Source: Candidatus Zixiibacteriota bacterium
Lineage (GTDB): Bacteria > Zixibacteria > MSB-5A5 > UBA10806 > 4484-95
Length of the DNA stretch: 64,000 nt
NCBI GenBank assembly: GCA_024231855.1
Contig: JAAEQD010000106.1
Coordinates: 158,562 to 222,561, forward strand
Reading direction: 5' to 3'
Below the pieces are notes generated by a model, which saw nothing but the letters and a program-made list of their open reading frames with translations, searched no databases and was not told the origin of the DNA. Positions 18,914 to 26,810 of this stretch are shown in pieces. Positions within the stretch are counted from its first letter, which is position 1. Each line of letters opens with the position of its first letter. Both the position numbers and the translations under genes were made by a program.

Positions 18914-20377
18914 TTAGTCGGAGCTTACCGGAATTCTATAATTTTGCGATTTAGATCTCGATTTGAAATACTGTTTATACAGCTTCCGTTTTAAGGGGTG
19001 GGCCATTACCCGCGATAGCACAACTTCTATTAGCGGCAGATGATGAATTTGTGTCCCGGGCGATTTATTAGTTATTAATTTGGAAAGTAAACCAGTTAAA
19101 AGTAGTTTTAGATACCGTCTTAAGGAGAAAGCATCGTAATACAATTTAGTGAAATAATTAAAGAAATCCTTCTCTTTTAGCCTGGTTGGTGTCACCCAGT
19201 GCATGAAATCGAAATAATCATAATCCATCATAATTTCTGCTTTACGCTTTTGATATAATGACGTGCCTGGTAGCGGCGTGGTTATTACAAATCGAGGTCT
19301 GATGATGTTATGATGTTCTATATATCCGCCTATTGCCTTAAAGTCTTTTTCCTCGAAGCCGGGGTCTATTAAAAAATATGTGGAAAAACTAATTTTGAAA
19401 TCATTAAGAATACGAATTGCTTCCTGGTTAATATCAGATGAAATTGACTTATTCAATTCAGTCAACGACCTGTCATTGGTGGCTTCAATACCAATCGTTA
19501 AGTTTGCCAGGCCGATTTTCTTCCACATGCGAAATAACTCAGGATTATTCACAATCGTGTCGGCCCTGCAATAACCTGAATATTCTTTTTTTACGCCCCA
19601 ATCCTGTAATAAACAGGCTAATGCTTTCGCTCGCTTAATATCAGAAAAAGTATTGTCATCAGCGAAAAGTACGCGATGAGTATTAGTGGGAAGGCTTTTT
19701 ACTTCCTCAAAAACGTCTTTCGCGTTTCGTACAAAATATTTTCCCCGAGCGGCTTTCCAACACGCGCAGAATACACATCGATAAGGACACCCCCGGGAGG
19801 TATTTACCAGCGTGGTGGGCCGACCTAATTCGTCTTTATAATATCCGGTATATGCCGCCGTCAATTGTCTGTCCGGCAGCGGGACATCATCAGCCTCAAT
19901 GTCGTGCGCGGGCTTGGGGGAATTGACCGGAATTCCATCGTTTAAGTAAATGACTCCGGAAACAGAATCGGGGAGCTCGTTGTGGTCAATTGAATTAATA
20001 TATAGAGGAAAAGTTTTTTCAGCCCAGCCGATGAAAATAGCATCAGTGTCTTTACTGTAAAAATCGTATGGCGCTAATGTGGGGTGATTGCCGCCCACTA
20101 TGTTTTTCGCTCCCGGTAGAATTTCTTTTACGAATCTTAATACTTTCAAGGCCGCGTTGACATCTATAGTATTGTTTACTGTGATACCTACTATATCGGG
20201 CGAGAATGATAACAGAACTTGTTTTAAGTATGACAGAGAATCAAACCGTAAATCTATTATTTTAACAGAATGTCTTGGGACGGTAGCGGCTAGTATTTCC
20301 AAAGGCAAAGGTTCGAAATTAGTCGGCGCTAATACCTTTTCGTTCTGAGGGGGAAATAAAAGCAAAACCTTTGCCAT
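18914..20377 (-). CDS. B12-binding radical SAM protein
   Basis: A 487-residue enzyme with an N-terminal cobalamin-binding Rossmann domain (about 1-150; 'VLLLFPPQNEKVLAP', 'SFSPDIVGITVNNTI', 'GGNHPTLAPYD') and a radical SAM TIM barrel (about 185-400) with the cluster motif 'GCPYRCVFCACWK' (CxxxCxxC) and 'IGIEATNDRSLTELNK'. Such proteins carry out methylations or rearrangements on lipids, tetrapyrroles or natural products. No biosynthetic partners lie nearby, so the substrate is unknown. The basic C-terminal 80 residues contain a hydrophobic stretch. Confidence 0.88.
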   Translation of the reverse strand: MAKVLLLFPPQNEKVLAPTNFEPLPLEILAATVPRHSVKIIDLRFDSLSYLKQVLLSFSPDIVGITVNNTIDVNAALKVLRFVKEILPGAKNIVGGNHPTLAPYDFYSKDTDAIFIGWAEKTFPLYINSIDHNELPDSVSGVIYLNDGIPVNSPKPAHDIEADDVPLPDRQLTAAYTGYYKDELGRPTTLVNTSRGCPYRCVFCACWKAARGKYFVRNAKDVFEEVKSLPTNTHRVLFADDNTFSDIKRAKALACLLQDWGVKKEYSGYCRADTIVNNPELFRMWKKIGLANLTIGIEATNDRSLTELNKSISSDINQEAIRILNDFKISFSTYFLIDPGFEEKDFKAIGGYIEHHNIIRPRFVITTPLPGTSLYQKRKAEIMMDYDYFDFMHWVTPTRLKEKDFFNYFTKLYYDAFSLRRYLKLLLTGLLSKLITNKSPGTQIHHLPLIEVVLSRVMAHPLKRKLYKQYFKSRSKSQNYRIPVSSD

Positions 20378-20626
20378 TTTGAATACGATCCTTGTCTGAA
20401 TATCTCTGTCAACTTGATAATGAATAAAAGATTATCTAAATATATCAATTCCTGCAATTTTATGCAAATAAAACCTCTTTGCGATTATTCGGAAGGCCAG
20501 GTGACTTCTCCCCTCGTCCCCAAATAGAATTAGGGAACTCGAATACTACTTGCCTTTCCCGCAAATCATACTATAATAAACCAGTAATGAAACTAATTCG
20601 CTATCAACCGGGCTTCGGAGATAACT

Positions 20627-21931
20627 ATGTATAAGCTGCTAAAAACCAGACGGAGCTTCATCAAAAGCCTGCTCAAGGGCGCAGGCTCGCTTTTGGCTAT
20701 CGGGCCGCTGGCTAAGTATATCCGGGCTGATTCAAACACGCTCGATCCGAGAGTCCGGGTGCCCAATCCGTATGTCATGCCGGATGGCCGCCCGAAACTG
20801 GTCTGTGTCACCGGCGATAATTACGGTAGGATGCTTCATGCCGGGCTGGCCGCTATCGGCGGGCTCGATCTGCTTATCGATAACCAGCAGGATGTGTTGA
20901 TCAAGCCCAACTTCACCTATACCGAACCTTACCCGACCACATCGGCTGCCGGTTCAGTAGTGAGCACAATAGAGGCAGTACAGCAGGTGTCGTTAGGGAC
21001 TATCAATGTCGGGGATGCCGGGGGCGACGATAATCAGGATATTTACGACTATCTGGAAATCGAGGTTCCGATCACCGATGCCGGGGCCAACCTGATTCTG
21101 TTTGAGGACACCTACGATGTCCGCCGCGACACCTGGCCGATTGAGATTCCCGATTTCAAGGTCTGGACCGATATCTACGATACGCCGATACTGATCAATC
21201 TTTGTTCACTGAAACGTCACTACGCCTCCTTTCTCACCTGCGCGATTAAGAATCACGTAGGTTCGGTCTCCGGCCCCGATCGTGCCGATACCCGTGGCTA
21301 CCTTCACAATTTCGATGATGAGTCGTTTGAATTTCTGACCACGATTTCGGAAATCGCCGGACTGATCAATCCGGAGCTAACCATAGTGGATGCTCGCGAG
21401 TTCATGGCGGTCAACGGGCCGCTTCTGGTGTTCGGCGGTGAGATCAGGCCGATGAACAAGATCGTTATCTGCGGCGATATGGTGGCTACCGACGCCTACT
21501 GTTCCCAGCTAATGGATGAATATGACGAAACGTATGATCCCAGCAGGATCATCCCAACCCTCGAACGCGCCGAACAACTTGGTTTAGGCACGGCCGACTT
21601 GAGCCAGGTTGAGATTATCGAAACCGAGCAAACCGATATAGATAGTAATCCCGGATCAAACACGCCGGTTGGTTTCGAACTTCATCAGAATTATCCTAAT
21701 CCATTCAACGCCTCGACCAAGATAAGCTTCGCGATTCCCGAAAGGTCACACGTGTCTATCAAGGTGTATGATATTCTGGGACGTGAGGTAGCTAACCTGG
21801 CGGATGGATATTTCGATTCGGGCAGGCATGTCTTGTCATTCAAAGTTAATGGCTTATCGAGCGGCACGTATTATTGCAGGTTGGTCACACCGGGCTTTAG
21901 CGATCGCAAAGCGATGGTATTTGTAAAATAA
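20627..21931 (+). CDS. DUF362 domain protein with twin-arginine-like signal and T9SS-type sorting domain
   Basis: 434 residues. The N-terminus 'TRRSFIKSLLKGAGSLLAIG' looks like a Tat signal. Residues about 60-340 are DUF362 ('DNQQDVLIKPNFTYTEPYPT', 'INLCSLKRHYASFLTCAIKNHVG'-type stretch), a domain often found in iron-sulfur or metal-linked proteins of uncertain role. Residues about 355-434 are a secretion sorting domain of the por/type A class ('FELHQNYPNPFNASTKI', 'SIKVYDILGREVANL', 'GTYYCRLV'), which implies outer-surface delivery. GGAG lies six bases before the ATG. A DUF362 paralogue without the sorting domain is at 51690-52589. A Tat signal together with a T9SS tail is an uncommon mix. 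Confidence 0.85.
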   Translation: MYKLLKTRRSFIKSLLKGAGSLLAIGPLAKYIRADSNTLDPRVRVPNPYVMPDGRPKLVCVTGDNYGRMLHAGLAAIGGLDLLIDNQQDVLIKPNFTYTEPYPTTSAAGSVVSTIEAVQQVSLGTINVGDAGGDDNQDIYDYLEIEVPITDAGANLILFEDTYDVRRDTWPIEIPDFKVWTDIYDTPILINLCSLKRHYASFLTCAIKNHVGSVSGPDRADTRGYLHNFDDESFEFLTTISEIAGLINPELTIVDAREFMAVNGPLLVFGGEIRPMNKIVICGDMVATDAYCSQLMDEYDETYDPSRIIPTLERAEQLGLGTADLSQVEIIETEQTDIDSNPGSNTPVGFELHQNYPNPFNASTKISFAIPERSHVSIKVYDILGREVANLADGYFDSGRHVLSFKVNGLSSGTYYCRLVTPGFSDRKAMVFVK

Positions 21932-22131
21932 GTCTGCCGGTCTCAATAAACTAAAGTGTAACGGATGTCATGAGACAACCTGTGATAAATGTATTGACAC
22001 AGAACAGCATACCGTACCCCTACGAGTTAAATCACGCATAAATAGATTCAATATTACCGCTTGAAATTATCTCAAAATTCAAATAATCTTAAATAATCAT
22101 ATATAATCGCCAATTAAGAAAGGAGTGTGAA

Positions 22132-23142
22132 ATGAAAATATCCCACAAACTTTTAACTTTGATATTAGCCCTGCTTTTTGTTATACCGGTCGTCGTCAAT
22201 AGCAATGAGGCAATGCCTGTCAATCGGGACAATATCGCCACCTTCTCGATAGTCGCCCGTGACCCAGCCACCGGCGAGTTGGGTGTAGCTGTGGCATCAC
22301 GGTTTTTCGCGGTCGGCGCGGTTGTGCCCTGGGCCAAGTCCGGAGTCGGCGCGGTGGCAACTCAATCGTACGCCAACACGACATTCGGCTGGCGAGGGCT
22401 CGAACTGATGGAAAGCGGACTGGCGCCGGATGAGGCAATGCAAAAACTAATCGAAAGCGATGACAATCCTGGGCAACGTCAGGTGGGCATGGTTGCCGCG
22501 GATGGTAAATCATCCACTTACACCGGCGATGGCTGCAATCACTGGGCCGGCGGCCGAAACGGTCCAAATTACGCAATACAGGGTAATATATTGGCGGGCG
22601 AGGCCGTAGTAACCGAGATGGAAAAAGCCTTCCTCGCGACCCAGGGCACCCTGGCCGACCGTCTCTATGCCGCGATGTTGGCCGGCGAAGCCAATGGCGG
22701 CGATTCACGGGGCAAGCAATCGGCGGCGATGCTGATGGTTAAGGAGGGCGCCGGTTATGGCGGCTATACCGATCAGGCGATTGATATCCGGGTGGATGAT
22801 CACGCCGAGCCGTTTAAGGAGTTGGGCCGAATCCTGATAATTGCCCAGATGAATTACGCCTGGAATGACGCCTGGACGTTATTCACGAAAAAGAAATTCG
22901 TCGAAGCCTTGCCGCCGATGGAGCGTGCAGCCCGTCTGGCGCCGAACTATGCCGAGGTGTATTTAGATCTGGCGATAATTAGATTGGCCACAGGCGATAA
23001 GAATAACGCTATTACCGCGCTGGAGAAAGCCTTGCGGCTAAATCCGAAACTGGCCAAACAAGCGAGCAAAGATGATGACCTGGCCGGCTTAAGGGGGGTA
23101 CCTGAATTCGAAAGGTTGATCTTGCCGCCGGATAAGCAATAA
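22132..23142 (+). CDS. Secreted DUF1028 protein with TPR tail
   Basis: 336 residues. Signal peptide (about 1-28), then DUF1028 (about 33-240): 'NIATFSIVARDPATGELGVA', 'GVGAVATQSYANTTFGWRG', 'GKSSTYTGDGCNHWAGG', 'IQGNIL'. This family has an Ntn-hydrolase-like fold and uncertain activity. The last 90 residues carry two TPR-like helices ('FVEALPPMERAARLAPNYAE', 'AITALEKALRLNPK'). An ideal ribosome site AAAGGAG precedes the ATG. A hairpin terminator follows at 23157. Confidence 0.88.
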   Translation: MKISHKLLTLILALLFVIPVVVNSNEAMPVNRDNIATFSIVARDPATGELGVAVASRFFAVGAVVPWAKSGVGAVATQSYANTTFGWRGLELMESGLAPDEAMQKLIESDDNPGQRQVGMVAADGKSSTYTGDGCNHWAGGRNGPNYAIQGNILAGEAVVTEMEKAFLATQGTLADRLYAAMLAGEANGGDSRGKQSAAMLMVKEGAGYGGYTDQAIDIRVDDHAEPFKELGRILIIAQMNYAWNDAWTLFTKKKFVEALPPMERAARLAPNYAEVYLDLAIIRLATGDKNNAITALEKALRLNPKLAKQASKDDDLAGLRGVPEFERLILPPDKQ

Positions 23143-23156
23143 CCGCTTTGGAGAAG

Positions 23157-23184
23157 TGTCAAGGAATATTTATCTTGACATTTT
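23157..23184 (+). terminator. Probable Rho-independent terminator after DUF1028 gene
   Basis: Perfect 7-bp stem TGTCAAG / CTTGACA with a 10-base loop, followed at once by TTTT. It starts 14 bases after the stop codon at 23142. Confidence 0.65.
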
Positions 23185-23384
23185 CGCGTCGGGGTGATAG
23201 ACTTTTAAGCGGACAAGAACGATATTTAGGCATCTGTTGGTTTACACATAAGAATTGGTATATGAGTTCATTACGTTCGGGATTAGATGAAGTTATGTTT
23301 TCACAGGAATTTGGTTTGCTTGATTTGACATAAGATTACCGGTTAACATGAAAAACACAAACATTATAATCAAAGGGGAATACA

Positions 23385-24554
23385 ATGACTATAGGCATTA
23401 TTCCAAAAAAACTGCATAAAGATTTTATGACTTTTCCCAAGAAATTACATTATTTTCCAATTTGCACATTCCTGATTTCCTTTGCCATTACCCTGGGTAT
23501 ATACATTTACAAGTTGGCAAATGCGGAAGCCGTGAAGCAAGCACAAGGACAGGTTGCCAGCAAGCCAATTGAAACAATTGGATTTTTAGCTATATTAACA
23601 TCGATATATTTTCTCTTTATGTTTTTATGGGTGTTTACCGGTCGATCTTATTATCCGATTTACAAAATTCAATGGGCGTTTATCCTGTCATATTGCGTTA
23701 TATTTATGTTCCTGGCGATTCCAATGCTTGCTCCTTACGCGATTACAATCTACCCGGAGAAGTATGAAACAATGACTAAAAGCCCTGTTGGTATCGTTAT
23801 ATCAAAAACATATCGAGATAATGATACCACAAAAGCAGAAAAGCAATGGGTATTGAACATTGGTGGTTATGTATCAAAGATAAAACCGGAAGTAAATTCA
23901 ACTATTACGGATACTTTAGCTGCCAGTTCATCGAACCCGGTTAAAACAAATAAAGATGATATAATTTTCGAACCAGTGCAAATCAAGGGGGGGATTGTAA
24001 TACCCCTATATGTCATCATCCTATCTATTCTTGGGGGCGCGATAAATATGACAAGGAGAGTTCCGGAAATTCATCAAGAAGCCGAAAAAGTACGAAACGC
24101 GTACGACAAAGCGCAGGCCGAACATGATGAGGAGCATAAAGATAAAATATTGCAAATACAAAAAATAATGGGGGGGATTGAAGCAAGTATAGATTCGAGT
24201 GAAACATCAACGGCGGAAAAAGAATGGCGGCGGTTGCTTATTGATCAATATATGTACCTGTTTTCGGCGGCCTTTCTCGGCATAGCGACTTATTATCTTC
24301 TTCACTGGATGAATTTCCTTGAAACCCCTGCTATCGTAATAGTTTCATTTTCAATAGGCTTAATTTCCGAATATGTTTTACTTAAAATCACGAGTATCGC
24401 CAAAAGCATTGTAGGGGCTCAGGTGGATGAGAAAACGGAAAAATTGATTACAGAAAAAATTGAAGAGAAAGTTAAGGAATTATCCAAACAATTACCGGCG
24501 GCTCCTCCTCCCCCGGTGGTACCTCCACCATCGCCGGATGAGCCCAGCGCCTAA
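23385..24554 (+). CDS. Unknown polytopic membrane protein with cytoplasmic coiled coil
   Basis: 389 residues with about six hydrophobic helices (about 25-47, 66-87, 98-122, 206-225, 288-307, 314-333), a charged helical segment between helices 4 and 5 ('REIHQEAEKVRNAYDKAQAE' type), and a C-terminal tail with lysine/glutamate-rich helix then a proline run ('PAAPPPPVVPPPSPDEP'). No family recognised. AAAGGGG lies upstream of the ATG. AT-rich compared with the flanking DUF1028 and MscS genes, and without any obvious operon partner. Confidence 0.65.
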   Translation: MTIGIIPKKLHKDFMTFPKKLHYFPICTFLISFAITLGIYIYKLANAEAVKQAQGQVASKPIETIGFLAILTSIYFLFMFLWVFTGRSYYPIYKIQWAFILSYCVIFMFLAIPMLAPYAITIYPEKYETMTKSPVGIVISKTYRDNDTTKAEKQWVLNIGGYVSKIKPEVNSTITDTLAASSSNPVKTNKDDIIFEPVQIKGGIVIPLYVIILSILGGAINMTRRVPEIHQEAEKVRNAYDKAQAEHDEEHKDKILQIQKIMGGIEASIDSSETSTAEKEWRRLLIDQYMYLFSAAFLGIATYYLLHWMNFLETPAIVIVSFSIGLISEYVLLKITSIAKSIVGAQVDEKTEKLITEKIEEKVKELSKQLPAAPPPPVVPPPSPDEPSA

Positions 24555-24940
24555 TAGGCGCCGGAAAAAGCGTAAGTAGTTGCTATTTCCATATATATCC
24601 CAAGTACCCGCCTTTCAACATTTTTCTGGAAAATCCAAGCGGATTGATGTAAATATATCTTCAAAAGCGGGGAAATGGGTGGTTGAAATCAATAGAGAAG
24701 ATACGATAAAATTAGTAAGCGCGTAAATTCATTGCAATGTTGATAATTATTAGAACCAACCTGTTAATCGGATTCGGCCCGAACATGGGGAACCATAGTA
24801 CTATTGATAATATTTACGGTAATGATTTATCGGAGAGTGAATCCGGGTAACTCATCGTTCATCAAAGAAGCTTGCGGTAACAAATAATTTGGAGTAGTTT
24901 TAAAAAGCAATCAACAATAAATTACTAAAAGGAGATGGTT
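24555..24940. other. 386-base non-coding gap with possible gene relic
   Basis: No complete gene. At about 24628-24726 the plus strand has an open stretch reading SGKSKRIDVNISSKAGKWVV and then EINREDTIKLVSA before a stop, which looks like the C-terminus of a lost protein rather than random sequence, but it has no start and I could not match it. The rest is AT-rich and should hold the mscS promoter. Confidence 0.35.
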
Positions 24941-25756
24941 ATGGAAGATCTAACCGCTAAAGTAATGGAATGGGGGGCGTTGTACGGGGTCCAGATTATC
25001 GGCGCTATAGCAATTCTGATTTTGGGACGATTCGGGGTAGCGATTTTCACCGGTATCGTTAAGCGTCTGATGAGAAAAAGCAAAGCCGATGAGACTCTCA
25101 CCAAATTCGTCGGCAGCCTGACAAAAGTCGCCCTGATGACTTTTGTCATAATCGCAGCGTTGGGCACGCTCGGCGTGCAGACAGCATCATTCGTGGCGAT
25201 AATCGGCGCGGCCGGTTTAGCTGTCGGTTTTGCCCTGCAGGGATCACTGTCTAATTTCGCCTCAGGAGTGATGCTGATAATATTCAGACCTTTTAAAAGC
25301 GGCGATTTCGTTGAGGCCGGCGGCACCAGCGGAACGATAGAAGCGGTTCAAATATTTAACACCATATTAAAAACGCCGGACAATAAAAAGGTCATAATAC
25401 CTAACAGTAAAGTTACCGGCGATAATATAACGAACTATTCCGTCAACGATACCCGTCGCGTAGACATGGTATTCGGGATTGGCTACGATGATGATATCAA
25501 GCTGGCAAAGGAAACTATCGAAAAGATCATCGCCGATCATCAATTGGTGTTGAAAGATCCGGCGCCGACAATTGCCGTTTCCGAATTAGCCGACAGCTCG
25601 GTTAATTTCGTGGCCCGGCCATGGGTAAACACCGGCGATTATTGGACCGTTTATTTCGATATCACCGAAAAAGTCAAGATGACATTCGACGAAAAGGGCA
25701 TATCAATTCCGTTCCCGCAAACCGATGTGCATGTTCATCAGGTGGCGACGAGTTAA
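24941..25756 (+). CDS. mscS: Small-conductance mechanosensitive channel, MscS family
   Basis: About 271 residues; opens on membrane tension to release osmolytes. Three helices: 'YGVQIIGAIAILILGRF', 'KVALMTFVIIAALGTLGV', and the pore helix 'VAIIGAAGLAVGFALQGSLS' rich in Gly/Ala. The beta domain follows with 'FRPFKSGDFVEAGGTSGTIE' and 'KKVIIPNSKVTGDNITNYS', then the C-terminal alpha/beta domain. Start chosen at 24941: AGGAG is six bases upstream, whereas the ATG at 24935 touches the ribosome site. The DUF3078 gene follows within 20 bases, so the two are probably co-transcribed. Confidence 0.95.
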   Translation: MEDLTAKVMEWGALYGVQIIGAIAILILGRFGVAIFTGIVKRLMRKSKADETLTKFVGSLTKVALMTFVIIAALGTLGVQTASFVAIIGAAGLAVGFALQGSLSNFASGVMLIIFRPFKSGDFVEAGGTSGTIEAVQIFNTILKTPDNKKVIIPNSKVTGDNITNYSVNDTRRVDMVFGIGYDDDIKLAKETIEKIIADHQLVLKDPAPTIAVSELADSSVNFVARPWVNTGDYWTVYFDITEKVKMTFDEKGISIPFPQTDVHVHQVATS

Positions 25757-25773
25757 ATATGAAAGGAGTAATG

Positions 25774-26646
25774 ATGAGAAAAACGAGTATTCCTTTAAGC
25801 GCGATTATATTGATAGTATCGGTATCCGGCTTAAACGCCGAGCCATGGAAGAAGTCGCTCGACACCGATTTCACTCTCACTCAAAACGCTTATTCGGATA
25901 GCTGGACAGGCGGCGAGGCCGGCAACATAAGCTGGGTCTGGAACGCCAACGGTGTTTTCGAGAAACAGATGTCGCCGAAATTCAATTTCAAAAACACGAG
26001 CAAGTTGTCATTCGGCCAAACCCATATTCAGGATAAAGATACAAAAGATTGGGCAAGTCCGCAAAAATCCACCGACTTGATCGATATCGAAAACGTCGGC
26101 AAGTTCACAATGGGCTGGGTAGTTGATCCTTACGTTGCCCTTAGAATCGAATCACAGTTCGTGGACGCCTCGGACACCATCGCCAATAAGAACCTATATC
26201 TAAATCCAATGAGATTCACGGAATCCGCCGGTGCTTCAAGGCAGTTTTATAAAACCGAGAAAAACGAGCTTCTCAGTCGACTGGGTTTAGCTATCCGTCA
26301 GAATATGGTAAAATGGGTAGAAGGCCAGGATGGGGACACGGATTCGGAAATCACTAACGACGGTGGCCTGGAATCCGTTACTGACCTGAAATTAACCATG
26401 TCGGAAACCTTAAATTTTACCTCCAAACTCACACTGTATAAGGCGTTCTTCTTTTCTAAATCGGATGATGATCCCGAGGATAACTGGAAAGCAGTCGATG
26501 TGAACTGGGAGAACCGTGTGTCGGCATCGGTGGCCAAGTACGTCACGGTTTCCCTGTACACGCAACTTCTGTACGATAAAGAGATCGACGTCCGCGGCCG
26601 GTTCAAACAGACATTGGCGATGGGGATAACATATAAGCTGTATTAA
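25774..26646 (+). CDS. Outer-membrane-type DUF3078 protein
   Basis: 290 residues from the ATG at 25774; AAAGGAG sits five bases before it, whereas nearer upstream ATGs overlap the site. Signal peptide 'TSIPLSAIILIVSVSGLNAE' is followed by alternating strands with aromatic residues ('FTLTQNAYSDSWTGGEAGNI', 'WVWNANG', 'KNTSKLSFGQT') as in DUF3078, a FCB-type barrel-like family, ending in 'TLAMGITYKLY'. Function unknown; pairing with MscS suggests an envelope-stress or osmotic context (inference). Confidence 0.75.
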   Translation: MRKTSIPLSAIILIVSVSGLNAEPWKKSLDTDFTLTQNAYSDSWTGGEAGNISWVWNANGVFEKQMSPKFNFKNTSKLSFGQTHIQDKDTKDWASPQKSTDLIDIENVGKFTMGWVVDPYVALRIESQFVDASDTIANKNLYLNPMRFTESAGASRQFYKTEKNELLSRLGLAIRQNMVKWVEGQDGDTDSEITNDGGLESVTDLKLTMSETLNFTSKLTLYKAFFFSKSDDDPEDNWKAVDVNWENRVSASVAKYVTVSLYTQLLYDKEIDVRGRFKQTLAMGITYKLY

Positions 26647-26667
26647 AGTAATCTCTAGAGTGCAAAT

Positions 26668-26713
26668 AAATCCCGGTGGGTTTCATTATTGAATAGCTCT
26701 CCGGGATTTGTTT
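26668..26713. terminator. Possible bidirectional terminator
   Basis: A 9-bp stem AAATCCCGG / CCGGGATTT spans 26668-26709 with a 24-base loop, followed by TGTTTATT on the plus strand and preceded by A-rich DNA (T-rich on minus). It sits between the convergent DUF3078 gene and the HDOD-hydrolase gene. The loop is long, so this is tentative. Confidence 0.45.
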
Positions 26714-26810
26714 ATTAATACGTGGAGATACCATCAACTTGGTGAAGTATATTTATTATTTTTCTTATGAGTTATAAACTAATCGAGCGAGCCAATAAAA
26801 TAAAACTAAT

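Noticed and set aside
25621..25773. N-terminal extension of the DUF3078 protein overlapping mscS
   Set aside because: The extension is an out-of-frame reading of the MscS tail; a perfect ribosome site and signal peptide start at 25774.
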